Positions 8,968 to 19,149 of a stretch of DNA of 35,788 bases are shown here, piece by piece. Origin of the DNA: Deltaproteobacteria bacterium. Lineage in GTDB: Bacteria; Desulfobacterota; Desulfarculia; Adiutricales; Adiutricaceae. Position numbers and translations under genes: made by a program. Numbering within the stretch: the stretch's first letter is position 1; the number at the start of each line of letters is the position of its first letter. The notes beneath the pieces were generated by a model. That model was not told where the DNA came from. It saw nothing but the letters and a program-made list of their open reading frames with translations, and searched no databases. The DNA is taken from NCBI GenBank assembly GCA_031271165.1, contig JAISWF010000046.1:1-35788 (forward strand), read 5' to 3'.

Positions 8968-9264
8968 ATGAAAAACGGCTTTTTAAAACTATGTTTGCTA
9001 TTATCTGTCGCCCTTCTGGCCGGACTGCTGGCCGTAGCCTGCGGCGATTCTTCGTCAACTTCCACCTCAGCTCCAGCTGCTGCTCCAGTTGCTGCTCCAG
9101 CTGCTACTCCGGCTCCTGAAGCTGCTCCGGCTACTCCGACTCCTGAAGCTGCTCCGGCGGCTGGTGAATCTACCCCGGCGGCTGAAGAAACTGCTCCGGC
9201 AGCCGATGAAACGGCCCCGGAGGCTGATAAAGCAGACCCGGCTGAGGCTGCCCCAGCTGAATAA
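8968..9264 (+). CDS. Small Ala/Pro/Glu-rich lipoprotein
   Basis: Signal peptide MKNGFLKLCLLLSVALLAGLLAVAC with lipobox Cys, then SSSTSTSAPAAAPVAAPAATPAPEAAP...; strong RBS (ggagga) 5' of ATG 8968. Confidence 0.75.
   Translation: MKNGFLKLCLLLSVALLAGLLAVACGDSSSTSTSAPAAAPVAAPAATPAPEAAPATPTPEAAPAAGESTPAAEETAPAADETAPEADKADPAEAAPAE
9113..9157 (+). repeat. Direct repeat (27-nt period) inside the lipoprotein gene
   Basis: CTCCTGAAGCTGCTCCGG at 9113-9130 and again at 9140-9157. Confidence 0.7.
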
Positions 9265-9362
9265 GCGGTTATCAGCCTAACTCTCTTCACCAGCCTTGGG
9301 ATAGACTCCCTTGGTTCTGGGGATGCTGTTTAGACTATCTCCGCCAAGAGGCACTCAAAACT

Positions 9363-9411
9363 AAAGCCCGCAACCTCCCCCTCCTCAGGGCTGGATTTTG
9401 TGGGCTTTTTT
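9363..9411 (+). terminator. Intrinsic terminator downstream of the lipoprotein gene
   Basis: AAAGCCCGCAA...TTGTGGGCTTT stem (11 bp with one GU) followed by T-tract. Confidence 0.75.
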
Positions 9412-9520
9412 AATATAATCATTTTTCCGACCACATTGATCTTCGCTGCTTCGACGGTCAATCCGGCTTGGCCGGCTGAGAAGCAATCCCTAGCCGTATT
9501 TTTTTAAAGGGGCTCAGGAC

Positions 9521-10168
9521 ATGACTTATCGTGCCGCTATTTTCGATTTGGACGGTACTATCCTCAACACCTTGGATGATTTAGCTGACAGCCTCAATGC
9601 GGCGTTAGTCTACCTGAAACTGCCGGCACTCGAACTCGAAACCGTTCGCCAGATGATCGGACATGGCCTTAACAATCTCATTGAAACCGCCTGCGACGGT
9701 CGTTGCCCGGTTGAAATCCTCAAAGTTAATTTTAAAAACGAGTACCGCCAAAGACAGCTCAACAAAACCGTTCCTTACCCAGGCATCCGCAATCTTTTTG
9801 AACGACTCGCTGACCGCCGATGGGCCCTGGGAGTGCTGTCCAACAAAGACCATGAAAACACTAAGACTATCGTCGAACATTATTTTCCCGGCGCCTTCCA
9901 AATCGTCCAAGGGGCTCTGCCGGATCTCCCTCTCAAGCCCGATCCGGCTGCAGTGATTGAAATGGTCAAAAATCTGGAAGCGGCTCCCCGCGAGACAATC
10001 TATGTCGGCGACAGCGCCGTCGATATTCTCACGGCCAAAAACGCCAACCTAACTCCTCTTGGAGCCGCCTGGGGCTTCAGAACCAAAACCGAACTCATCG
10101 AAGCTGGTGCGGCGGCGGTATTTGACCGACCAATCGATATTTTGGAATATATCGGTTATGTTCGTTAG
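9521..10168 (+). CDS. gph: HAD-superfamily phosphatase, phosphoglycolate phosphatase-like
   Basis: AIFDLDGTILNTLDDL, GVLSNKDHENTK, LKPDPAAV, YVGDSAVDILTAKNA. Confidence 0.85.
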   Translation: MTYRAAIFDLDGTILNTLDDLADSLNAALVYLKLPALELETVRQMIGHGLNNLIETACDGRCPVEILKVNFKNEYRQRQLNKTVPYPGIRNLFERLADRRWALGVLSNKDHENTKTIVEHYFPGAFQIVQGALPDLPLKPDPAAVIEMVKNLEAAPRETIYVGDSAVDILTAKNANLTPLGAAWGFRTKTELIEAGAAAVFDRPIDILEYIGYVR

Positions 10169-10177
10169 GAGTGTTCA

Positions 10178-10891
10178 ATGTCAAAACTGCCTCAAAAACC
10201 TCGGCTCATCGCTCGCCAGCCGAACGCCCCGCCGCCGCCTTGGGCCGTCGATCCCGATGGTCTTCTAAAAACCAGGCCGGGCTCGATCAAAGCCGCCTTA
10301 ACCGGCGGCATTGCTTCGGGCAAATCCTCGGTAGCTGAGCTTTTCGTGGCCTTTGGAGCCGGACGGGTAGATTTTGATGCTTTATCCAAAAAAATTTTGG
10401 CTCCGGACTCTCCCTACTTGGCTGCAGCCGCCGCACTCTTTGGACCTAAGGCCATCAAAGATGGCTCTCTCGACCGCCGATATGTAGGCAAGAAGGTCTT
10501 TAAAGACCCAAAACTCAGAAAAGCTTTGGAGGACATCGTCCATCCGGCGGTCTGGTCCCTGATGCTTGATGAGCTTAAATCAGCTGAAAGCCGGGGACTA
10601 ACGATCATTGAAGTGCCGCTTTTGTACGAAGCCGCCCTCGACTCCCTCTTTGAGCCGGTCATCGTCTGCTTTGCCAAACCCGAAACTCAGCTCAAACGTT
10701 TGCGGGAACGTAACCCTGAACTGGGCCGCTTTGAGGCCCGAAGAAGGCTCAAGGCCCAAATTCCAATTTTTGAAAAAATCCGGCGCGCCAACATCGTCAT
10801 CAATAATGACGACGACTTGCCCCGGCTCATTGCCAGTACCAGGCAGGCTTGGGAATACCTTTTTCCTGACAAGGGAGTACCAGTCCAGTGA
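10178..10891 (+). CDS. coaE: Dephospho-CoA kinase with a short N-terminal extension
   Basis: AALTGGIASGKSSVAELFVAFGAGRVDFDALSKKIL (P-loop and DAD-like region), LEDIVHPAVW, EVPLLYEA. Confidence 0.9.
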   Translation: MSKLPQKPRLIARQPNAPPPPWAVDPDGLLKTRPGSIKAALTGGIASGKSSVAELFVAFGAGRVDFDALSKKILAPDSPYLAAAAALFGPKAIKDGSLDRRYVGKKVFKDPKLRKALEDIVHPAVWSLMLDELKSAESRGLTIIEVPLLYEAALDSLFEPVIVCFAKPETQLKRLRERNPELGRFEARRRLKAQIPIFEKIRRANIVINNDDDLPRLIASTRQAWEYLFPDKGVPVQ

Positions 10892-12237
10892 CGGAAGAAA
10901 CCTCCTTTGAGCCGTTGGCCCAAAGACTCAGACCTCGAAATCTTGACGAATACATCGGCCAGCAGCATCTGTTGGGCGAGGGCAAGCTCCTGAGGCTGCT
11001 CTATGAGCAGGGCCAGGTCGCCTCCTTGATTTTATGGGGCCCGCCTGGGGTCGGAAAAACCAGCTTGGCCAGACTGATTACCAAAAAGGCCGAAGCCGAT
11101 TATGTGGAATTTTCCGCAGTCCTCTCCGGCATAAAAGACGTTCGAGAGGTAGTGGAAAGGGCCAGAAAAACTCGCCAGGCCTGGCAAAAACCCACTGTTT
11201 TATTTGTTGATGAAATCCACCGTTTCAACAAGGCCCAACAGGACGCCTTCCTGCCTCACGTGGAAAGCGGCCTGATTACCCTGATTGGGGCCACCACCGA
11301 AAACCCCTCCTTTGAAATAATATCGGCCCTCCTGTCGCGAACCAGGGTGCTGGTTTTAGAGCCTCTGACCCGGGAGGACCTCGAAGGCCTGGTCAACCGG
11401 GCTTTGACCGACTGCGAGCGGGGTCTGGGAAGGCTAAAGGCCACCGTTGAACTCCGGGCTTTGGATTTATTGATTCTTAGCTCCGGCGGGGACGCCAGGT
11501 CGCTCCTTAACGCCTTGGAACTGGCCGCCGGTTTGGCCAGGGCCGATCAAAACGGGGAGCGGCTCATTTCCGAGCCGGTGGTCGAAGAATCGGTCCAACG
11601 CAAAGCCTGGCGGTACGATAAAGGCGGCGAAGAACACTATAATCTTATCAGCGCCCTCCACAAATCACTGCGCGACAGCGACCCCGACGGGGCTCTTTAC
11701 TGGCTGGCCCGGATGCTGGAAGGCGGTGAAGATCCAGTCTACCTGTTGAGACGCATGATCAGGTTTGCCTCCGAGGACGTGGGCTTGGCCGATCCCCTTG
11801 CCCTGATGCTAGGAATCTCGGCCCTGGAATCATACCGTCTCTTGGGCTCCCCGGAAGGGGAGCTGGCCCTGGCTCACCTGGCCGTCCATCTAGCTTGTGC
11901 CCCCAAAAGTAACGCCGTTTACGTGGCCTTTAATCAGGCCGTCAAGGACGCCAAAAAATACGGGCCCTTGGGTGTTCCCCTCCATATCCGCAACGCCCCT
12001 ACCAACCTGATGAAAGAGTTGGGCTACGGCCAGGGTTACCAATACGCCCACGACCATAAAAACGCTCTGGTGGACCAGCAGCACCTCCCCGATGAGCTCC
12101 TTGGACGCGAGTACTACCAGCCCACCGACCGGGGCCGCGAAAAGGCGATCAAAGAATTTTTGGAGACCAGACGTCGAGCCTTGAGCCGAAACGGACCCGA
12201 CGATCAGGCGCCCAACCTTCTCAAAAATCCCAAATAG
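10888..12237 (+). CDS. rarA: Replication-associated recombination protein A (RarA/MgsA AAA+ ATPase)
   Basis: [78 protein letters not shown] start overlapping the coaE stop. Confidence 0.95.
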   Translation: MTEETSFEPLAQRLRPRNLDEYIGQQHLLGEGKLLRLLYEQGQVASLILWGPPGVGKTSLARLITKKAEADYVEFSAVLSGIKDVREVVERARKTRQAWQKPTVLFVDEIHRFNKAQQDAFLPHVESGLITLIGATTENPSFEIISALLSRTRVLVLEPLTREDLEGLVNRALTDCERGLGRLKATVELRALDLLILSSGGDARSLLNALELAAGLARADQNGERLISEPVVEESVQRKAWRYDKGGEEHYNLISALHKSLRDSDPDGALYWLARMLEGGEDPVYLLRRMIRFASEDVGLADPLALMLGISALESYRLLGSPEGELALAHLAVHLACAPKSNAVYVAFNQAVKDAKKYGPLGVPLHIRNAPTNLMKELGYGQGYQYAHDHKNALVDQQHLPDELLGREYYQPTDRGREKAIKEFLETRRRALSRNGPDDQAPNLLKNPK

Positions 12238-12334
12238 CCTATTTTTTAGCTTAAATGGCCCTGGTCCCCAGCCCTACCGTTAGATTGAGTTGACCTCCAC
12301 AAATAATTTCTCGACGGCCAGCCACCTAAATCAA

Positions 12335-12378
12335 ACAACCGCAGCCCACAAGAGCTTTTAACTCCGGGCAGCGGTTGT
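12335..12378. terminator. Long hairpin, possible terminator between convergent genes
   Basis: ACAACCGC-A-GCCC...GGGC-A-GCGGTTGT (8+4 bp with one A.A mismatch); only weak T-richness on the minus side. Confidence 0.4.
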
Positions 12379-12500
12379 GTAAGCACGACCCAATCCAAAT
12401 TAAACCAAAACTCCGACTTAAACCGTCTTATTGACCTTGAAACTAACCGCCGTTTTTAAGCCGGCCGTCTCTAAAAATAGCTCTGGCCTGTCTTGGGGAT

Positions 12501-13145
12501 TTAGTTCTCTGACTGATTACCCTCCACATCATCGGAGGGTGGGTTTGCCTCAGAGCCTTCCGGGCCCGCAGCAGCCTCAGCCGAGGCAGTTTGAGTGGCG
12601 GCCAAGGAATTTTGACTTGGTACTGGCTGCTCCGCAGCTTGAGCCGGTGGAGCCGTCTGGGCTGGTGTCGTCGGCTCTTGAGGAGGGGTTTGTTTTTTCA
12701 AATTCTTAATAAAATTTGCTAGTTCGGTAAAATAGCTTTTAACTTCGGCCAAAAATATAGCCAAAATTTTGATTACATTTTTTGATATATCTTTGGCTAT
12801 ATTTTTGGCTTCAGTTATTGTTTCAGTTGAATCAGACGAATCTATTAAAGAAACCAATTGCTCTGATTTTTTGATTTCATTTTCTTTATTTTTATCATAT
12901 CTAGATTTATCTATTACATTTTTAAATAATGTAAATGGACCAATACCGAATGGGTCTGTCCCAATCATTATCCAAATGCAAACAATAAAACCAAAAAAAT
13001 AAAACACTCCTAGACCATTTTTATCACTAAGCACAGAATTAAACCAATCATTGACAAGAAACTTATAAATAAAAACTATTAATATTGCGCGAACAAATAA
13101 AGATATAAAAACCTTAACTAACCAGGAAACAAAATTATTTGACAT
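12501..13145 (-). CDS. Hypothetical membrane protein: AT-rich TM/coiled-coil N-terminus, GC-rich Pro/Ala/Gln tail
   Basis: 214 aa with two hydrophobic segments (VFISLFVRAILIVFIYKFLV, GVFYFFGFIVCIWIMIG), Lys/Glu-rich middle, then PPQEPTTPAQTAPPAQAAEQPVPSQ... Confidence 0.6.
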   Translation of the reverse strand: MSNNFVSWLVKVFISLFVRAILIVFIYKFLVNDWFNSVLSDKNGLGVFYFFGFIVCIWIMIGTDPFGIGPFTLFKNVIDKSRYDKNKENEIKKSEQLVSLIDSSDSTETITEAKNIAKDISKNVIKILAIFLAEVKSYFTELANFIKNLKKQTPPQEPTTPAQTAPPAQAAEQPVPSQNSLAATQTASAEAAAGPEGSEANPPSDDVEGNQSEN

Positions 13146-13388
13146 AAATTCTCCTTATGCCTATCAATGATTGAATATTATAAATATTGCTTCTCCTGGC
13201 CAAAAACAATATTTTTCCAAAAATTTCTAACGCTTTAACTACAAAATTGGAAATTATAAATTATTCAGGAACACATTAACGAACCATCGTTTACAATTTT
13301 TTGCATCATTAATTTTTTCCTTAATTTAAAACAGATTCCAACCCCAGCTAAATGGCTTCGATTAGCCCCAAACTCTAACCTGACCTTC

Positions 13389-14183
13389 TCACGGCAGAAA
13401 GGTGACCGGCTCCTTGCGTTCCAAGTTGGCTGCCGCTAAAGCAGCCATGTCGTCACAAAAATCATCGTCAACAAAAGCCTTGGCTTTTTCTGGACAAATC
13501 TTAATGCAAGCGGCGCAAAAGATGCATTTGTCACGGTTGATTTTTTTGGGATCATCACCGATAAAGGCTCCGACCGGACAGTTGTGGACACAGGCCAAAC
13601 ATTTTGCACATCGCCGGGAAGTTTCCGGGGTAAAAGGCAACCTCTTGGGATAAGGTCGATAAGGCCGGTGGCCGCCTTTGTTAAGAATAGGCTTATCGCT
13701 CAGAAAGCTATCGCTTAACAGTGTCTGCCTGACTCCTAATCCAAAACATCTGGCCCGCTCATCGTCAGCCGGGTCTGGACGGGCCCGGCCCATGACCTGA
13801 GAATAAGCGTGTTCCCCGATAAAGGCCGCCGCCCCCACCACCTCGTAGCCTTTGGCGTGACACAAATCGTAGAGTTCCAACAGGGCATCTTCGTAGGCCC
13901 GATTGCCGTAAACCACCACAGCCGCCGCCGGCCGCCGGCCAGACGGTAATTTGACGAAATAGTCTTTGATCAACTCAGGCAGCCGGCCTCCGTAAACCGG
14001 AAAAGCCAAGACCAAAAGTTCGTCGCGTTCCAAAGTCACGCCCCGCTCCCTGGAGGCGGGAAGCGTTAAATCGAAATCGCGCGGCCGTAAGGCCAAACCT
14101 TGGGAGATACTTTTAACAATCCGGCGAGTTGTCCCAGTCGGACTAAAGAAAAAGCTGGCGTTTTGTATTACCTGGCGTCCCAT
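13389..14183 (-). CDS. EFR1-family ferrodoxin (flavodoxin-like domain plus 2x[4Fe-4S] ferredoxin)
   Basis: FFFSPTGTTRRIVKSI...AFPVYGGRLP, plus CAKCLACVHNCPVGAF and CIFCAACIKICPEKA. Confidence 0.9.
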   Translation of the reverse strand: MGRQVIQNASFFFSPTGTTRRIVKSISQGLALRPRDFDLTLPASRERGVTLERDELLVLAFPVYGGRLPELIKDYFVKLPSGRRPAAAVVVYGNRAYEDALLELYDLCHAKGYEVVGAAAFIGEHAYSQVMGRARPDPADDERARCFGLGVRQTLLSDSFLSDKPILNKGGHRPYRPYPKRLPFTPETSRRCAKCLACVHNCPVGAFIGDDPKKINRDKCIFCAACIKICPEKAKAFVDDDFCDDMAALAAANLERKEPVTFLP

Positions 14184-14195
14184 CTAAAAAGCCCC

Positions 14196-16394
14196 CTAAA
14201 AACACTTCAACGCCAAGAAACCAAGCGGGGGCAAGGTCAGAGACAGGCTCTGCGGGCGACCATGGGAAGCAATCGGCTCACTTTTGAGACCTCCGCCCAA
14301 ACCAACGTCGCATCCCCCGTAAGAGGAGGAATCGGAATTGATGAGTTCCCTCCAAAATCCCTGACGCGGCACCCCCAAGCGATAGCCATGACGGGGGACG
14401 GGAGTAAAGTTGAAGACAAAAAGGACGGAATCAAAGGGGTCTCGGCCATTGCGGATAAAGCTGACGACGGTGGAGTCGCTGTCGCGAAAATCCACCCATT
14501 CAAACCCGCGCCAGTCGTGATCAAGCTGGTAAAGGGCCGGCTCGGAGGCATAGAGCTTGTTGAGATCACGAACGAAGTTCATAAGGCCGCGATGTTCGGA
14601 GCGCTCAGTGAGTTCCCAACTAAGCTCCCGGGCGTGATCCCACTCACTGATTTGGCCGAATTCTCCGCCCATGAAAAGAAGCTTTTTACCAGGCTCAGCA
14701 AACATGTAACCCAAAAGAAGCCTGAGGTTGGCGCACTTTTGCCAATAATCACCCGGCATCTTGTCCCACAGAGACCTTTTACCGTACACCACCTCATCAT
14801 GGGACAGCGGCAGGCAAAAATTTTCATGAAAAGCGTAAAGAAGGGCGAAAGTAAGCCTGTCCATGTGGTAGTGACGGAAAACAGGGTCTTTGCTTATAAA
14901 ATCAAGCATATCGTGCATCCAGCCCATGTTCCACTTGAACATAAAGCCCAGGCCGCCCAGATGGACCGGCCGGGAGACGGCCGGAAAAGCGGTCGATTCC
15001 TCGGCTATGGTCATGGCCCCTGGAAAAAGCTCGTAGAGCTTGGTGTTGAGGGTCTTGAGCATCTCCAGGGCTTCGAGGTTTTCCCGGCCGCCGTAGCAGT
15101 TGGGAATCCACTCGCCCTCACTGCGGGAGTAGTCCAGGTAAATCATTGAGGCTACGGCATCGACCCTCAGGCCGTCGATATGGTAGGCATCGCAGAAAAA
15201 TAAAGCATTGGCGACCAGAAAGTTTTTAACCTCGTTGCGTCCATAGTTAAAAACCAATGTCCCCCAATCCGAATGAGCCCCCTGCCTGGGATCGGCGTGT
15301 TCGTAAAGATGGGTTCCGTCAAAGTACTCCAGGGCAAAACTGTCACGGGGGAAATGGGCTGGGACCCAGTCCAGGATGACTCCGATCCCAGCCTGATGAC
15401 ACTTATCAACGAGGTATCTAAAATCATCAGGCGTCCCGAACCTGGAGGTGACGGCATAATAACCCGAGACTTGATAACCCCAGGAGGCATCAAAAGGATG
15501 CTCGGAAATTGGCATAAGCTCAAGCCAGTTGAAGCCCAAATCTTTAAGGTAGGGCACCAAAAGGTCGGCCGCTTCCCGGTAGGAAAGCCAGGAGCCGTCG
15601 GGTTTACGGCGCCAGGAGCCGAGATGGCACTCGTAAATGGACATTGGTTTGCCCAGATGGTTGGCCGACCGGCGTTCATCCATCCAGAAACCATCACTCC
15701 AACGGTACTGACCGAGGTCGAAAACCACCGAAGCTGTCTTGGGCCTTTTTTCCATAAAAAAGCCCATTGGATCGGCTTTCATCAAAAGCGAGCCACTTTG
15801 GGTGGTTATCTCATACTTATAGCGATCGCCAGCGCCGAAATGGGGTACAAATATCTCCCAGACTCCCGACGAACCCCGTGGCCGCATTGGCAAACGCCGC
15901 CCGTCCCAAAGGTTGCGATCGCCCACCAAGCAAACCCTGGTGGCCGAGGGAGCCCAAACGGCAAAAAGGACCCCGGAAACGCCCTGATGAACCATCGGAT
16001 GGGCACCCAGCTTTTCATAAATTTGGTAATGGTTACCCTGATTCCACAGGAAAAGATCGAGTTCTCCCAAGACTGGCACAAAGCTGAAAGCATCAAAGAA
16101 GGTGACGGTGTTCTGAGCGAATTTAACTCGGAGGCGATAGGGCTTAAAATCATGGTCAATGACGTCAAAGGTCTCAAAAAAGGATCCTAGCGGAGTTCCG
16201 GCCGCCCCTTGCCGGGTCATTGTAACCTCACGTCCGTTACTCAATAGAGCCGTAACCGCCTCTGCGTCAGGTAAAAAGGCTCTAAAAAGGACCCCGGATT
16301 GGCCGCTGATGCGGGCTGGCCTGGCCCCCAAAAACGAAAAAGGATCCGAGGTTCGTCCAGCAAGGAAACTTTCATAAAGGGATTGGTCCATCAT
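14196..16394 (-). CDS. glgB: 1,4-alpha-glucan branching enzyme
   Basis: FAVWAPSATRVCLVGDRNLWDGR, YECHLGSWRR, ELMPISEHPFDASWGYQVSGYYAVTSRFG, DWVPAHFPRD, HIDGLRVDAVASMIYLDYSR, PLSHDEVVYGKRSL. Confidence 0.95.
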   Translation of the reverse strand: MMDQSLYESFLAGRTSDPFSFLGARPARISGQSGVLFRAFLPDAEAVTALLSNGREVTMTRQGAAGTPLGSFFETFDVIDHDFKPYRLRVKFAQNTVTFFDAFSFVPVLGELDLFLWNQGNHYQIYEKLGAHPMVHQGVSGVLFAVWAPSATRVCLVGDRNLWDGRRLPMRPRGSSGVWEIFVPHFGAGDRYKYEITTQSGSLLMKADPMGFFMEKRPKTASVVFDLGQYRWSDGFWMDERRSANHLGKPMSIYECHLGSWRRKPDGSWLSYREAADLLVPYLKDLGFNWLELMPISEHPFDASWGYQVSGYYAVTSRFGTPDDFRYLVDKCHQAGIGVILDWVPAHFPRDSFALEYFDGTHLYEHADPRQGAHSDWGTLVFNYGRNEVKNFLVANALFFCDAYHIDGLRVDAVASMIYLDYSRSEGEWIPNCYGGRENLEALEMLKTLNTKLYELFPGAMTIAEESTAFPAVSRPVHLGGLGFMFKWNMGWMHDMLDFISKDPVFRHYHMDRLTFALLYAFHENFCLPLSHDEVVYGKRSLWDKMPGDYWQKCANLRLLLGYMFAEPGKKLLFMGGEFGQISEWDHARELSWELTERSEHRGLMNFVRDLNKLYASEPALYQLDHDWRGFEWVDFRDSDSTVVSFIRNGRDPFDSVLFVFNFTPVPRHGYRLGVPRQGFWRELINSDSSSYGGCDVGLGGGLKSEPIASHGRPQSLSLTLPPLGFLALKCF

Positions 16395-16614
16395 TGCTCC
16401 TTTTTCGGCCTAAGCCGCCATTTATTTTTACCCCCCCGAACCGGAAGTGGCTGTCGGCCAACACCGGGGAAGGACTTGCAGCCAGCCCCCGGACCCCAAT
16501 GGGTCAGGAGACCATATAATTCGAAAAAAGGACTTAAGTTTTATTAAAGGCTCCCTTGGGGTGCCGGTCTGCCGCTTCCGCTGAAAGAGTTCTGGCGATG
16601 TAAAAAGAGAACCT

Positions 16615-16642
16615 TTGAAACTATTGAATTATAGCATATAAT
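16615..16642 (+). promoter_or_regulatory. Candidate sigma70-type promoter for the downstream CNNM/CBS gene
   Basis: TTGAAA - 16 nt - TATAAT. Confidence 0.55.
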
Positions 16643-16767
16643 AATCCCAAGAGGTAGACGGCGACACCCATCAAAAATTGTTGGCCAAGCGTCTTGGCGA
16701 TGTGACCCGGATGGTCCGGGCTCATGTCCAACCGCCGCCGCCAGTTATATTTACGCCATTTAACAAT

Positions 16768-18078
16768 ATGAACACATTGATAATGATTTTGGCCGCTGCG
16801 GTTCTGGTCCTCTTAAACGCCCTGTTCGTAGCAGCGGAGTTCGCTTTCGTCAGAGTCAGGAGTACCCGCTTGGAACTTTTGGCTCAGGCTGGAAAATCAG
16901 GCGCCCAGTCGGCCATTTTCGGCTTAAACAACCTTGAGGACTACCTTTCAGTCTGCCAACTGGGCATAACCCTGGCCAGTCTAGGCCTGGGCTGGCTGGG
17001 CGAACCGGCGGTGGCCGCACTTTTACGTCCCACCCTGGCCCTCTTCGGCCTGACCAATCCAACGGTGGTCCATTCTCTATCAGTGGTTTGCGGTTTTTTG
17101 GTCATCACCTTTGTCCACGTCACATTCGGTGAACTGGCCCCCAAAAACCTCTCCATCCGGGGCGCCGAGACGACAGTCTTGTTTTTGGCCTTCCCGATGC
17201 GCTTGTTTCACCTAATTTTTCTGCCGGCGGTCAAGGTTTTAAACTTTGCCGCCAGAATCATTTTGTGGTGTTTAGGAGCCTCCAAACTTAGAGAAAGCGT
17301 CTCCCACTCTACTCAAGAACTTAAGCTCCTGATAGCCGAGTCCAAAATCGACGGGCAGCTTGATGAAGATGAGGAAAGGCTCATCAATAATATTTTTAAC
17401 CTCGACCGCCGAATGGCCCGGGACATCATGGTCCACCGCACCAAGGTGGTGTCACTTGAAGTATCGTCGACGACCGAGGCAGCGATTAAACTTATCCGTG
17501 AACACGGCTTTACCCGGCTTCCAGTTTACGATGACGCCAAAGATAATCCTTTGGGCTTCATTCATGCCAAAGATCTGCTTTTAAACGGCAGCCGCCAAAC
17601 TATCAAGACCATGGTCCGCCCGGCCCTTTACATTTACGACCACATGCTTACCGACGATATTTTGGAAATGATGCGCCAAAACAGAACCAGGCTGGGCTTG
17701 GTCTGGGATGAGTATGGAAGCTGGCAGGGGCTTCTGACCATGGAAGACATCCTGGAAGCCATCGTCGGGGAGATTCAAGACGAATTTGATCATGAAGAAC
17801 CACCGGTAGTCAATCAGCCCGACGGTTCGGTCCTGGCCCAGTCCACAGTGTCGCTCGAAGAATTGAGCCGCTCTCTAACCCTTGAGCTCGGTCCCGACTC
17901 CGAAGAACATTATCGGACTTTAGCCGCCATTTTAGTCGATAAATTTGGGGAATCGCCCAAAGAAGGTGACTGCTGGGAGGGCTACGGTGCCAAATTCATG
18001 GTCGCCGCCGTCAATGGTCCGGTCGTGTCTCAGGTCCTGGTCTGGCCACTGATTCCTAACGATCAGTCTCCTGACTAA
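16768..18078 (+). CDS. Hemolysin/CorC-type CNNM (DUF21) and CBS-domain transporter-like membrane protein
   Basis: DUF21 TM region LNALFVAAEFAFVRVRSTRLELLAQ...; CBS pair DIMVHRTKVVSLEVSS...LPVYDDAKDNPLGFIHAKDLL; C-terminal CorC/HlyC domain. ATG 16768 preferred over TTG 16678. Confidence 0.9.
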   Translation: MNTLIMILAAAVLVLLNALFVAAEFAFVRVRSTRLELLAQAGKSGAQSAIFGLNNLEDYLSVCQLGITLASLGLGWLGEPAVAALLRPTLALFGLTNPTVVHSLSVVCGFLVITFVHVTFGELAPKNLSIRGAETTVLFLAFPMRLFHLIFLPAVKVLNFAARIILWCLGASKLRESVSHSTQELKLLIAESKIDGQLDEDEERLINNIFNLDRRMARDIMVHRTKVVSLEVSSTTEAAIKLIREHGFTRLPVYDDAKDNPLGFIHAKDLLLNGSRQTIKTMVRPALYIYDHMLTDDILEMMRQNRTRLGLVWDEYGSWQGLLTMEDILEAIVGEIQDEFDHEEPPVVNQPDGSVLAQSTVSLEELSRSLTLELGPDSEEHYRTLAAILVDKFGESPKEGDCWEGYGAKFMVAAVNGPVVSQVLVWPLIPNDQSPD

Positions 18079-18147
18079 GTCTTGACAGGGCTCTGGCCGT
18101 TAAGTCCCGCCACAATCTCGGCCCCCAAAAATGCCTGGCCAAAATAA

Positions 18148-18193
18148 AAATATCGGCACCTATTAATCTGAAGATATATAGATGCCGATATTT
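18148..18193. terminator. Bidirectional terminator between convergent genes
   Basis: AAATATCGGCA...TGCCGATATTT perfect 11-bp stem flanked by A/T tracts, between the + gene ending at 18078 and the - gene ending at 18248. Confidence 0.75.
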
Positions 18194-18247
18194 ATTTAAA
18201 AACAAATATAATAGCGCTAGATAACTGTTACTGGCAAGAACTCAGCC

Positions 18248-19048
18248 TCAATATCGCTCGTCGTTAATGTCGGTGATAGTAAAAGGCGAGTTGTAGCCCT
18301 CGGGCCTTTGGTTGCCCTCCTCAATCTCGCCTCTGGCCACCAGATCACGGTACTCGGCGATGTAATTGTAGGCCCGGTGGTGATAACCGGAATCAGGGTA
18401 ATAAGTAATAAGCCCAGTGAACCGTTTCATGGCCGCTTGGTAATCTTTACGCTTAAAATAAAATTCTCCCACATAAAATTCATGGCCGGCCATGTTGTTT
18501 TGGGCCTCGGCAATTCTGGCCTTGGCCATGGCCGCATATTTGTCATCGGGAAATGATTCAACCAGACTGCCCAGGACCTTCACGGTCTGAACGGCCGGCG
18601 TTTGATCACGGTCGATACCCATCATCTGCTGGTAGTGACTCATCCCGCGCTGGTAAAGGACATAAGGAATGGCGTCACTCAATGGGTACCTTTTTTCAAA
18701 GGTTTCGTAGGCATTGGCGGACTCAATATATTTTTTGTTGAGGTAATAAGCATCTCCAAGCCTCAGTGCGGCCAGCATGGAATAAGGGCTGGCCAAATAC
18801 TGGTCGCGCAGCTGCTGCCAGAGTTCGGCCGCCTCAGCGTAATCATCGGCATCCATGCGCTCTTGGGCCTTGTTAGCCAGTATGGCGGCCTCGTCTGTCG
18901 AAAAACCGGTGGGGTCATCTGTATTATAGCCAAAGATGCTTTTGATGTAGTTAAAAGAGTTACCGCAACCCGTCGCCAAGGCCAAGGTCGAAGCCAGAAG
19001 GACCAAGGCCATCAGTCGGGCAGCCCATATGTGTGGTTTGGTAGCCAT
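18248..19048 (-). CDS. bamD: Outer membrane assembly lipoprotein BamD
   Basis: Lipobox LALATGC; TPR-type repeats YAEAAELWQQLRDQYLASPYSMLAALRLGDAYYLNKKYIESANAYETFEKRYPLSDAIPYVLYQRGMSHYQ. Confidence 0.85.
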   Translation of the reverse strand: MATKPHIWAARLMALVLLASTLALATGCGNSFNYIKSIFGYNTDDPTGFSTDEAAILANKAQERMDADDYAEAAELWQQLRDQYLASPYSMLAALRLGDAYYLNKKYIESANAYETFEKRYPLSDAIPYVLYQRGMSHYQQMMGIDRDQTPAVQTVKVLGSLVESFPDDKYAAMAKARIAEAQNNMAGHEFYVGEFYFKRKDYQAAMKRFTGLITYYPDSGYHHRAYNYIAEYRDLVARGEIEEGNQRPEGYNSPFTITDINDERY

Positions 19049-19149
19049 GAATTACGACTTCTCCATCGGTTGGAATGTTAACATTGAAAGCATGATCTTA
19101 AAAGAAAGTTGCCCCGATGCCCAGCTGCCAAGGCCCAAGCCGGCAGTAC

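Noticed and set aside
12769-13002. 77-aa plus-strand ORF
   Set aside because: Antisense within the membrane protein gene, low-complexity hydrophobic, no RBS evidence.
14100-16190. Long plus-strand ORFs (349 aa at 14100..15149 and 305 aa at 15273..16190)
   Set aside because: Antisense shadow ORFs of glgB; the minus-strand protein is an unmistakable branching enzyme and these have no recognisable motif.
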